The position numbers were made by a program, and so were the translations under genes. A stretch of 64,000 nucleotides of DNA from contig OZ247499.1 in NCBI GenBank assembly GCA_965233625.1, positions 558,001 through 622,000 on the forward strand, written 5' to 3'. Under the pieces are notes generated by a model. The model saw only the letters and a list, made by a program, of their open reading frames with translations, was not told the DNA's origin and did not search any database. Positions 52,772 to 60,714 of the stretch are shown one piece after another. The stretch is from G965233625 sp965233625. GTDB taxonomy: Bacteria > Planctomycetota > Planctomycetia > Pirellulales > Pirellulaceae. Each line of letters opens with the position of its first letter. Positions within the stretch are counted from its first letter, which is position 1.

Positions 52772-53827
52772 GTGAAAACCAGAGCGATCTACATCTTCAC
52801 CGCAGCCATCCTCTGTCTGGTTTCGGGTACGGGTTGTCAGCATTTCCGCTGGTTGCAGTTCAACCGCACCCCAGGCATCTCCGCACCAACCGCATTCAAC
52901 GGCCCGCCCACGCTCGAGCAGATAACAGCCGCCGTTAACAACAACAGTTCCAAAGTCAGACAATTGCGCGCCGAGTCAGCCACGGTTTCAGCGACGGGCG
53001 TTCCTACTCTTTCCGCCGAGATCGCTTTGGAACGCCCCAAGCGGTTCCGCATGAAAGCCTCGTTCATGCAGCTATCGGGCACCGAGATGGACCTGGGCAG
53101 CAACGACGATCTGTTCTGGGTCTGGATCAAACGGCAGCAACCGCCTGGGATCTACTACGCCCGCCACGATGAATTCGCCAGTAGCCCGGTAAGACGCCTG
53201 GCGCCTATTGAGCCGGACTGGTTAATCAACGCGCTGGGTGTGGTCGAGTTTGACCCCAACAGCCAGCATGAAGGCCCGTATCAACGCGGCGAAAATCAAT
53301 GGGCCGTCAGATCCACCACACAGACGCCCAACGGCAAAGTCACGCGCGAAGCCGTCATCGACGGCACCTATGGCTGGGTGCTGGAACAGAGTCTCTTCGA
53401 CGAACGAGGCAGCATGATCGCCACGTCGCAGGCATCACAATACAAGTGGTATCCCGAAGAACAGGTTTCTCTTCCCTCCAAAGTGGAAGTAAAGCTACCG
53501 GCGTCAAACCTGGCGTTCCAGATTTACGTTCCCAACTATCAGATCAACCGCCTGGATGTTGACCCTACCGTGCTGTGGTCGATGCCCCGCACCGGCGCCC
53601 CGCTGGTGAATCTCACCACGCCCACGCAACAACTGTATCAGCAGCAACCGCTTTCCGCCGCGCAGCCAGCATACCCGCAGACGTATCCCACCAGCGTCGC
53701 GCAGCAGCCCATCATCCGCGGGCAGAATGCTGATCCGTACTACAACAGCCAGTACCAGCGCGAACCTGCCAGTCACCGGCAGAACCTCACGCGGCTGCGA
53801 TATCGCGGCTTCATCAGGCAACGCTAA
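52772..53827 (+). CDS. Outer-membrane-type lipoprotein with LolA-like body
   Basis: A 351-residue exported lipoprotein beginning at GTG 52772, with AAGGAAG upstream and lipobox SGTGC (about residue 21). The body has helical N-terminal segment LEQITAAVNNNSSKVRQLRAE and beta strands (ALERPKRFRMKASFMQLSG, GENQWAVRSTTQTPNGKV) resembling LolA/LppX-type lipoprotein carriers. The C-terminus is a Gln/Tyr/Pro-rich tail. It is followed by another lipoprotein gene after 177 bases. The role as carrier is inference from the fold only. Confidence 0.65.
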   Translation: MKTRAIYIFTAAILCLVSGTGCQHFRWLQFNRTPGISAPTAFNGPPTLEQITAAVNNNSSKVRQLRAESATVSATGVPTLSAEIALERPKRFRMKASFMQLSGTEMDLGSNDDLFWVWIKRQQPPGIYYARHDEFASSPVRRLAPIEPDWLINALGVVEFDPNSQHEGPYQRGENQWAVRSTTQTPNGKVTREAVIDGTYGWVLEQSLFDERGSMIATSQASQYKWYPEEQVSLPSKVEVKLPASNLAFQIYVPNYQINRLDVDPTVLWSMPRTGAPLVNLTTPTQQLYQQQPLSAAQPAYPQTYPTSVAQQPIIRGQNADPYYNSQYQREPASHRQNLTRLRYRGFIRQR

Positions 53828-53838
53828 CTGCGTGTTGA

Positions 53839-53856
53839 GTGACAATGTTCTGTCAC
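53839..53856 (+). repeat. Inverted repeat GTGACA-N6-TGTCAC
   Basis: A perfect 6-base inverted repeat (53839-53844 and 53851-53856) lies just after the lipoprotein gene stop, in the 177-base gap before the next lipoprotein gene. It could be a weak hairpin or a regulator binding site; the 18-base layout suits a dimeric protein. Confidence 0.35.
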
Positions 53857-53958
53857 ATCACTTGCATAACGTGTCCTGACAAATCTCTAGAAAAAACGGT
53901 CTTTCTGCGAATCAGGCTCAAGTTTGCCGGGATTCGATCTTGCGGCGGAGTACCTGAT

Positions 53959-53992
53959 CGGCTAGTTACCCATCTGATTATTTCACTAGCCG
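53959..53992 (+). promoter_or_regulatory. 5'UTR hairpin beside the ribosome site
   Basis: CGGCTAGT at 53959-53966 and ACTAGCCG at 53985-53992 pair perfectly around an 18-base loop. The ribosome site GAGG of the lipoprotein gene at 54005 begins only about four bases after the stem, so structure changes could affect initiation. No riboswitch class was recognised. Confidence 0.4.
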
Positions 53993-54004
53993 CGCGAGGT
54001 CCGG

Positions 54005-55159
54005 ATGAGACTCCGCTTTTACATCATTCTCGTATGCATTCCACTGCTGCTCGCAGGCTGCAGGCGTAATGCGTATCAGGATACGTACATCGAAGCTCTC
54101 AACGCAGAGAAACGTCTGCTTGAGGACCACATGTACGATCTTGAATACGAGGTTAAAGCCCGAAACGATAGAATCCGCGCGTTGGAAAACCAGGTGGCCA
54201 GACTGAATGGCCGCGGCGATTCTTCCCCCAGTCTGAACAATGGCAGCGGTAGTGGAAGCGTCCTCAATGGCTCTGATGATGGCGGTCCGTCGCCAACCCC
54301 GCCCGCAGGTGACGGTCCAGATGTGACGCCGCCTAGCATTGACCTTTCGCCGCCCACGATTGAAGGCGGAACACCTGTTGGACCGGAAGTCTTGAAGTCC
54401 GGTAAGAAGCCGGCGGATCCGTCCAAAATCAAAAAGGTCGATTATCAGGAACCGGCGCCTTACGAACCGCCTCGCGATCAACGTGTGACACATGTTGTCA
54501 TTGATCCACTACAAAGCGGCGGACATAACTTCGACCAGGTGCCCGGCCCGGATGGCATCGCCGTTGTTTTCCAGCCACGTAATCTGGCCGATGAGTTTAT
54601 CGATCAGGCGGGTGAAGTTTCCGTGGCAGCCGTTGACCCGGAGTTGCCGCAGGAAGAATCAGTACTGAGCCAGTGGGACTTCAACGCTCACGAAATCTAC
54701 CACCGCACGAAAGTGGACCCCGCTGATGAACGCGGCGTGCATCTTAAACTCGCGTGGCGTGACAAGACGCCCAAGGGTGACAAAGTGGTTGTTTACGTGC
54801 GGTTCACCACCGACGACGGCCGCACGATGGAAACGCGTTCGACCATCCGCATGAAACGGCGGACGAAGTTTTCTAAACGCTGGACCCCGCGGCCCGCAGT
54901 TAACTTGCCAGGCAAATCGAAAAACAGTCAAGAAAATACCGCGCCGTCTAGTGCCGGTGATCAGCCAAGTGGCGGCCTGGAGGCTTCGACCCGTACGAAG
55001 CTGGAATCCATCATGAGCCGGCTCCGGCATTTTAACGAAAAATACGGCAGCGACCGCAACAAAGACGCGACCGCCGCCGCACCGCCGCGAAGCACTTTGC
55101 ACGCAGAGCCGCAGCAGCCGGCGCCGCAGATGCCCGCGTGGTCACCTTACCGCGATTAA
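54005..55159 (+). CDS. Lipoprotein with coiled coil and disordered linker, unknown
   Basis: A 384-residue lipoprotein (lipobox LLLAGC, Cys19). Residues 25-65 form a coiled coil (ALNAEKRLLEDHMYDLEYEVKARNDR), followed by a Gly/Ser/Pro-rich linker, an Ig-like beta-sandwich (VVFQPRNLADEFIDQAGEVSVA, KLAWRDKTPKGDKVVVYVRF), and a polar tail. It is followed 57 bases later by an ECF sigma factor, making a link to envelope stress signalling possible. Unknown function. Confidence 0.7.
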   Translation: MRLRFYIILVCIPLLLAGCRRNAYQDTYIEALNAEKRLLEDHMYDLEYEVKARNDRIRALENQVARLNGRGDSSPSLNNGSGSGSVLNGSDDGGPSPTPPAGDGPDVTPPSIDLSPPTIEGGTPVGPEVLKSGKKPADPSKIKKVDYQEPAPYEPPRDQRVTHVVIDPLQSGGHNFDQVPGPDGIAVVFQPRNLADEFIDQAGEVSVAAVDPELPQEESVLSQWDFNAHEIYHRTKVDPADERGVHLKLAWRDKTPKGDKVVVYVRFTTDDGRTMETRSTIRMKRRTKFSKRWTPRPAVNLPGKSKNSQENTAPSSAGDQPSGGLEASTRTKLESIMSRLRHFNEKYGSDRNKDATAAAPPRSTLHAEPQQPAPQMPAWSPYRD

Positions 55160-55216
55160 CGCCAAACGACCGTTCGCGTTCTCGCCAGGTTCGCCCTTAT
55201 CTGCTAATTTGAAAGC

Positions 55217-55843
55217 ATGGATAACGCTGAACCAGACACCACCGCAGATCTGATTGCGCCGGAAGACGCCGATCTGGTTGCGCGGCTGCAGCGTGGCGAA
55301 GAGGCTGCTTTTGAAGAAGCAGTCCGGCTTCACGCCCCACGTATGCTTTCGGTCGCCCGCCGGATACTCGGGCAGGACCACGACGCGCATGATGCCTTGC
55401 AGGACGCGTTTTTGTCGGCGTTCCGCGCCATCGGTTCGTTCAATCAGGATTCGCAACTCAGCACCTGGCTGCATCGGATTGTGGTGAATGCAGCTTTGAT
55501 GAAACTGCGTCGCCGCAAACGTAAGGCGGAACGTTCTATTGAAGATCTGCTGCCCGCGTTTAATCAGAACGGCAAATTCCAGGAAGCGGCATCGCCCTGG
55601 ACGGTAACGTACGACGATGCGGTCTCTAACGAAGAAACCCGTCAACTGGTGCGTAACAGTATCGACCAGCTGCCGGAAACGCATCGCAGCGTTCTCGTGC
55701 TGCGTGATATCGAAGGCCATTCAACGGCCGAAACAGCCACTTTATTGGGCGTGTCCGAAGGAGCGGTCAAAACCAGACTTCACCGCGCGCGGCTGGCGTT
55801 GCGGACTTTGCTCGACGAACACATGAAGGGAGGTGTTGCATGA
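55217..55843 (+). CDS. ECF sigma factor (RpoE-like)
   Basis: A 208-residue sigma factor. Region 2: LVARLQRGEEAAFEEAVRLH and HDALQDAFLSAFRAIGSF; linker; region 4: LPETHRSVLVLRDIEGHS and LLGVSEGAVKTRLHRARL, a typical -35 recognition helix. The downstream anti-sigma gene overlaps its stop by four bases (ATGA, 55840-55843), the standard ECF layout. The lipoprotein upstream may be a target or sensor. It is distinct from the ECF-like factor at 5.3 kb. Confidence 0.95.
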   Translation: MDNAEPDTTADLIAPEDADLVARLQRGEEAAFEEAVRLHAPRMLSVARRILGQDHDAHDALQDAFLSAFRAIGSFNQDSQLSTWLHRIVVNAALMKLRRRKRKAERSIEDLLPAFNQNGKFQEAASPWTVTYDDAVSNEETRQLVRNSIDQLPETHRSVLVLRDIEGHSTAETATLLGVSEGAVKTRLHRARLALRTLLDEHMKGGVA

Positions 55844-56097
55844 AATCAATGTCTTGCCAGGAATTCGTCGATTTTATCTGCAGCTACCTCGACGATGATC
55901 TGCCGGGAGAAACCCGGATCGTGTTTGAAGAGCATCTAGAAATATGCGCGCCCTGCGTTGAATTTCTGCGGCATTACCAATTGTCGATCAAACTCGGGCA
56001 CGATGTGTGTGGCTGCCCTAAAGAAGCGGCAAAGACGCCCGTGCCTGAAGAACTGGTCCGCGCGATCCTCGACGCCCGCCGCGAAGAGAACGCGTAA
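55840..56097 (+). CDS. Zinc-finger (ZAS) anti-sigma factor, soluble
   Basis: An 85-residue protein with the zinc anti-sigma signature His32-x3-Cys36-x2-Cys39 (EEHLEICAPC) and upstream Cys6 or Cys14 as the fourth ligand, plus a later CGC pair at 57-59. No membrane helix follows, so it is a cytosolic regulator and not a transmembrane one. Overlap with the sigma factor gene by four bases indicates coupled translation. Redox release of zinc is a common trigger in this group, but that is inference here. Confidence 0.9.
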   Translation: MKSMSCQEFVDFICSYLDDDLPGETRIVFEEHLEICAPCVEFLRHYQLSIKLGHDVCGCPKEAAKTPVPEELVRAILDARREENA

Positions 56098-56117
56098 AGA
56101 AAACGGGTAGCCAAGCG

Positions 56118-57758
56118 TTAGCCGTCTGTGACGCGCCACCGTGAGCTGAACAGCCACACCATAATGCCGGTCAGGGTGGTTTCAAACAGCAGCGTAAATC
56201 CGACAAAGCCGAACACCATCCACCAGCTGGCGTCCGGGTTGCTCGGCCCTTCTTGCAGATAGCTCATATCCAGCGGCGTATAAAACGCAGCGGAGAAAGG
56301 GCTGATCACGCCGATCCAGTGCACGTACTCTGTGCCAGTCTGCCCGCGGAAAAACGTTTCGGCAAAGAACGTGATTGCCAGCGGCGCACAGAACATCACG
56401 ATGATAATGGCGTACGTTGTCATCAAGCTGGTGGATGTTTTCTGCATCAGCACGGAACAGAACAGCGCCACGATCGCGGTCAGCGAACACGTCAGCAGCA
56501 CAATCACCAGATACGCCAGCACGGCGCCCAGGTTGGTCCAGTAGGAAGAAACCATCACGCACGCCAGCAGCACCGGCCACAACAGAAACATGGTCAGCAC
56601 GCTGGAAACACGCAGCCCCGCCACAAACTTGCCCCACAGAATCTGCCAGGGTGTGACCAGAGTCGTCAGTAATAGATCAAGCGTTTGCCGCTCGCGTTCG
56701 CTGGTCACGCTGCCTGCGGAGAACACGGGGCCAACCAGCATGTTGAACATGCAGACATAGCAGATGTACCACGGCGCGTGCTGCGGCCAGATGTACAGAA
56801 AAACGGCCATAATGGGAATGGCCAGGATCATGCTCACCTGAATCACCACGCGCAGCATCAGCGTGCCCTGGCTGAAAATCTCGCTGCGGATTTCCTTGTC
56901 GTAAACCGGGTTGGCGTTGTCTTCCAGCAGATTTACACGCTTGGCAGGTGCGAATAGTTTGTCGGGCCATTGATCTGGTTGAATCACGAGGCCGATCGCC
57001 TGTTCAGCCTCCTGCTCAATATCTACAACCTCTTTGCCCTCGCTTCCAACATCAGGCGGATGCAATAGCCGGGCGCAAGTTAAAGCAAACAGCGCGATGC
57101 AGATCGCCAGTCCGAACGCAGGTGCAACCGTTACCACAACCAGCAGCCGGAACTGCCCGCCGAAGATTGCATCGAGCCCGACCCACGTCACCACAGCAGA
57201 CAAAGCCAGCGGCAGAATGACCAGATAAGAAACCACCAGGGACGAAGCCGTCCGCTGGAAGTAGCTACTGCACGCAATGCTGATCGCACCAAATACGATC
57301 ACAGAAATAATGAGCCCCAGATACGCCGCCAGCACCTCAAACGCGGAAACACCGCCCAGCGGCAGGGATAGCATCACAATCGGTAGCGATGCAAAAACAA
57401 GCACGCCCAGGTGCGACAACGAAGAGACAAACTTTCCCAGCACAATGGCGGCAGGCTTCAGCGGGCTTGCCAGCAGCATCTCGTACGTTTTGCGTTCTTT
57501 CTCGCCCGTGATCGTTCCCGCGGCAAAACTTGGCGCCATCAACGAGGCAAGAATATATTGCCCCAGAAAAAACAGATCCACCAGATTCCGCGCGGCGGCC
57601 GGGTTTTCTGTTAGATCAAGACGCTGATCCTGCGGCCAGGCAAAATAAACCACAGCTGCCAGCAGAATCTGATACAGCAGCAACAGAATAAAAGCCCGCG
57701 GAGTCCGCAGATTGACGAGCAGCTCTCGCTGCATCACCGGATTTTCAAAAATGTACAT
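56118..57758 (-). CDS. ABC-2 type transporter permease, internally duplicated
   Basis: A 546-residue polytopic membrane protein with two similar halves. Each begins with a permease lead-in (NPVMQRELLVNLRTPRAFILL; NPVYDKEIRSEIFSQGTLML) and has a motif G-ITGEKERKTYEMLLASPLKP or G-SVTSERERQTLDLLLTTLVTP followed by membrane helices. The gene thus looks like two ABC-2 subunits fused. Twelve or so helices are predicted by eye. No ATPase gene is adjacent on either side, so its partner must be elsewhere. It converges on the anti-sigma gene with 20 bases between stops. Confidence 0.88.
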   Translation of the reverse strand: MYIFENPVMQRELLVNLRTPRAFILLLLYQILLAAVVYFAWPQDQRLDLTENPAAARNLVDLFFLGQYILASLMAPSFAAGTITGEKERKTYEMLLASPLKPAAIVLGKFVSSLSHLGVLVFASLPIVMLSLPLGGVSAFEVLAAYLGLIISVIVFGAISIACSSYFQRTASSLVVSYLVILPLALSAVVTWVGLDAIFGGQFRLLVVVTVAPAFGLAICIALFALTCARLLHPPDVGSEGKEVVDIEQEAEQAIGLVIQPDQWPDKLFAPAKRVNLLEDNANPVYDKEIRSEIFSQGTLMLRVVIQVSMILAIPIMAVFLYIWPQHAPWYICYVCMFNMLVGPVFSAGSVTSERERQTLDLLLTTLVTPWQILWGKFVAGLRVSSVLTMFLLWPVLLACVMVSSYWTNLGAVLAYLVIVLLTCSLTAIVALFCSVLMQKTSTSLMTTYAIIIVMFCAPLAITFFAETFFRGQTGTEYVHWIGVISPFSAAFYTPLDMSYLQEGPSNPDASWWMVFGFVGFTLLFETTLTGIMVWLFSSRWRVTDG

Positions 57759-57974
57759 ACGGCGCCTATTGGCAACGGCATCAGTTTCCGTCGTTCGACC
57801 ATTGGGTTAATGCGAACCAATTGAGGTAAAGGGTTCGAGATTTCATGGCCAGAACCAGTGTAGCACAGCCCACGCGCCGGAAAAATCAGCGGTATGGCGA
57901 TACTTGGCGGCGTGACTGGCATAGTTGCCGGTCTTCGGCTTGGCGGCTACAAACGGTTAACAACTTTATCTTAG

Positions 57975-58778
57975 ATGCTCCGTAACAACATGCCGCTCAC
58001 CACTACATCAGCACCTTACTCACTCGCGGGAAAAACCGCCGTGGTGACCGGTTCGTCAAGCGGCGTCGGCAGAGCCATTGCTATCGAGCTGGCAGCCGCC
58101 GGCGCCAATATCTTCGTGCATGCCCGGTCCAACGAAAGCGGCGCACGCCAGACAGTTGAAGACGTCAAGAAGCTATCTGTCGAAAGCGAATTTATCCGCG
58201 CAGATATCGCATCAAACGACGATAGAAAGCGGCTGCTAGATGCCGCCACCCAGTTTCAGAACGGCTTTGATATCTGGATCAACAACGCGGGCGCCGACAT
58301 GCTGACCGGCGAAGCACGCGACTGGAGTTTCGACCAGAAGCTTGCCCGGTTGTGGCAGGTTGATGTGGCAGGAACCATCGCCCTATCGCGTGCTGCCGGC
58401 GAGAGACTCAAGCAACGCGGCGACGGGGTGATTCTGAACATGGGATGGGATCAGGCCGCCCACGGAATGGAAGGCGATAGCGGCGAGATGTTCGGCACAA
58501 TTAAAGGCGCCGTGATGGCGTTTACCCGCAGCCTCGCGAAATCGCTGGCGCCCCAGGTACGGGTTAATTGCCTGGCGCCCGGCTGGATTCGCACCGCGTG
58601 GGGTGCAGAAGCTCCTGAATACTGGCATAACCGCGCGGTTAATGAAGCGCTGCTGCAACGCTGGGGCGAACCCGCCGATGTTGCCCGCGTGGCAGCGTTT
58701 CTGGCGTCACCCGCAGCGTCGTTCACGACGGGTCAGATCATCGAAATCAACGGCGGCTTCGCGGGCGCCAAACCATGA
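57975..58778 (+). CDS. SDR-family protein lacking the catalytic Tyr
   Basis: A 267-residue Rossmann-fold protein of the short-chain dehydrogenase/reductase family: cofactor motif TGSSSGVGRA (about 25-34), NNAG near 97, and the C-terminal APGWIRTAWG. The active-site Ser/Tyr positions, normally S...YxxxK, read GVILNMGWDQ and MFGTIKGAV, where Phe replaces Tyr and the Lys is kept. Catalysis by the normal SDR route therefore appears doubtful. The stop overlaps the DHPS-related gene by four bases, so it probably works in pterin or methanopterin metabolism, for example as a pteridine-binding or reductase partner; this is inference. Confidence 0.85.
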   Translation: MLRNNMPLTTTSAPYSLAGKTAVVTGSSSGVGRAIAIELAAAGANIFVHARSNESGARQTVEDVKKLSVESEFIRADIASNDDRKRLLDAATQFQNGFDIWINNAGADMLTGEARDWSFDQKLARLWQVDVAGTIALSRAAGERLKQRGDGVILNMGWDQAAHGMEGDSGEMFGTIKGAVMAFTRSLAKSLAPQVRVNCLAPGWIRTAWGAEAPEYWHNRAVNEALLQRWGEPADVARVAAFLASPAASFTTGQIIEINGGFAGAKP

Positions 58779-60199
58779 CACCGGAACATGTGCACTTTGT
58801 CACCGGTAGGCTTGCCGCCGCGTCGCTGGAAGAGGTTCTCAAACCGCTGGCAGAGAAGGTCGGGTTCAGTTACTCGATCGATATTCTACCCATTACCGTG
58901 GCCGCGCTGATGACGCCGCAGTGGGTGGCAAAGCGGATGAATCCACCCGCAGAGGCCAGCCGCATTGTGCTGCCCGGCTACTGCCGGGGCGATCTGGCGC
59001 CTGTTGAAGCGATCACCGGGGCGAGTGTGGAACTTGGACCGCGTGACCTACGCAAACTTCCGGCGTTCTTTGGCCGTAAGCCAACGGAAGACTACGGCGA
59101 TTACGACATTGAGATTATTGCTGAAATCAATCACGCGCCACGGCTGTCGTTGGCTGAAATCGTTTCTATTGCCAAACAGCTTCAGGCAGACGGCGCCGAC
59201 GTAATTGATGTTGGTTGCGAACCAGGCGGTGGATGGACTGGCGTGGCCGACTGTGTTGCCGCCCTACGAGACGAAGGCCTGCGGGTTTCGATCGACAGCT
59301 TAAGTCCTGACGAGATTGAACCCGCTGTTAAAGCCGGCGCCAGTCTGGTGCTTTCCGTCAACAGTTCTAACCGCGAAGCCGCTCCGGCCTGGGGATGCGA
59401 AGTGGTGGTCATTCCAGACGATCCACGGACGCTCGCCGGGCTTGACGAAACCATCGAATACCTTGCCAGCCGCGACGTGCGTTTAAGAATTGATCCGATC
59501 CTAGAGCCTATCGGCTGCGGATTTGCTGCGAGCATCGGGCGTTATATCGAAACCCGGAAGCGTTATCCCGATGCGGAAATGATGATGGGCATCGGCAACA
59601 TCACGGAGCTGACCGACGCGGATTCGGCTGGGCTTAACCTGCTGCTGCTGTCACTGTGTCAGGAACTTGGCATTCATAGCGTGTTGACGACGCAGGTCAT
59701 TAACTGGGCGCGGACCAGTGTGAAGGAATGCGATATCGCGCGGCGAATGGCTCATTATGCGGTGTCGCAGAAGATACCGCCCAAGCATGTCGACAACCGG
59801 CTGCTGATGCTGCGCGATGCTGCCGTCACTGCCCCCACGGACAGCGATCTCCTACGGCTTGCGGCGGAAATCAAGGATCACAACTACCGGTTATTCGCGC
59901 AAGGCAATCAACTGCACGCCATCAATAGCCAGGTTCATGCGCACGCGGAAGATCCGTTCAAACTGTTTGAAGCGCTGGTTGAATCCGGTGCGACCAATCT
60001 AGATGCATCGCACGCTTTCTACCTGGGCTACGAGCTGGCAAAAGCAGAAATCGCGAGTCAGCTTGGCAAGCAGTATCAACAGGACGAGCCGCTTGACTGG
60101 GGCTTTCTGACACGCACGACCGCACCGCACCGCATCAAGCTCTCGGGAAGTAAGGCTGCCAAAAAGCAATCGCGTTCGCAGCGTGAAAATGACGGCTAA
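58775..60199 (+). CDS. Dihydropteroate synthase-related protein (DUF6513), methanopterin biosynthesis
   Basis: A 474-residue cytoplasmic protein. An N-terminal DUF6513 domain (VHFVTGRLAAASLEEVL, LPGYCRGDLAPVEAITG) precedes a pterin-binding TIM barrel resembling dihydropteroate synthase (DGADVIDVGCEPGGGW, LRVSIDSLSPDEIEPAVKAG, MMMGIGNITELTDADSAGLN). Genes of this type occur with tetrahydromethanopterin pathway genes in planctomycetes and methylotrophs. The start overlaps the SDR gene stop by four bases, and it converges on the DUF6702 gene. Its presence, with fhcB at 3.8 kb, indicates an H4MPT-type C1 pathway in this organism. The exact reaction is not settled. Confidence 0.9.
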   Translation: MTPEHVHFVTGRLAAASLEEVLKPLAEKVGFSYSIDILPITVAALMTPQWVAKRMNPPAEASRIVLPGYCRGDLAPVEAITGASVELGPRDLRKLPAFFGRKPTEDYGDYDIEIIAEINHAPRLSLAEIVSIAKQLQADGADVIDVGCEPGGGWTGVADCVAALRDEGLRVSIDSLSPDEIEPAVKAGASLVLSVNSSNREAAPAWGCEVVVIPDDPRTLAGLDETIEYLASRDVRLRIDPILEPIGCGFAASIGRYIETRKRYPDAEMMMGIGNITELTDADSAGLNLLLLSLCQELGIHSVLTTQVINWARTSVKECDIARRMAHYAVSQKIPPKHVDNRLLMLRDAAVTAPTDSDLLRLAAEIKDHNYRLFAQGNQLHAINSQVHAHAEDPFKLFEALVESGATNLDASHAFYLGYELAKAEIASQLGKQYQQDEPLDWGFLTRTTAPHRIKLSGSKAAKKQSRSQRENDG

Positions 60200-60211
60200 C
60201 CCGTTGCCGCG

Positions 60212-60712
60212 TTATGGCAGCGATTGCCAGACTTCTTCGTGCGTGAACTGCAAGGTCGTTTTGCTTTTTCCTTGCTTTAGCAGGATCATATTCGTCTGAT
60301 CTTCAAGCAACTCGAAAAAGATGCGGTTGCTGAACCGGGCTTTCTCCAGTCCTTCTTTCATGGGCACTTCAAAGTAAAGCCAGCCCCACTTCAGCGAAAT
60401 TTCCTTACCAACCCAGTTGATCTTTGCCGCAGTGCCGTCTGCCCGTTTGACCTGGAATACGTCACTCAAGTAAGCGGTAATCAACGCATCAACCTCATTG
60501 GTCTTATCTAGATTGATCCGCTTCTTGTTGCGGAGTTGCAGCGCCCGCTCTAGGTCAACCGGGTGCACCCGCAGTGCGACTTCAAGGCGCCCGGTTTCTG
60601 CGTTAAGCTCGGCCTCTGCAATGCTGACGTGGGCGGGATGGGCTAGCGCCGTCTGGCACCACATCGCCGTGAAGCATACGGTCAAAACCGCTAAGTATTT
60701 CTGGTAATTCAT
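60212..60712 (-). CDS. DUF6702 family secreted protein
   Basis: A 166-residue exported protein: signal peptide ending TALAHP, then HPAHVSIAEAELNAETGRLEV, VALRVHPVDLERAL and a beta-rich body. Family DUF6702 proteins begin their mature part with a His-Pro-x-H-S motif like this one. It starts two bases after the M1 peptidase stop, so both are co-transcribed. This pairing of DUF6702 with an M1 metallopeptidase is a common association. The role is unknown; it may assist the peptidase. Confidence 0.85.
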   Translation of the reverse strand: MNYQKYLAVLTVCFTAMWCQTALAHPAHVSIAEAELNAETGRLEVALRVHPVDLERALQLRNKKRINLDKTNEVDALITAYLSDVFQVKRADGTAAKINWVGKEISLKWGWLYFEVPMKEGLEKARFSNRIFFELLEDQTNMILLKQGKSKTTLQFTHEEVWQSLP

Positions 60713-60714
60713 GA

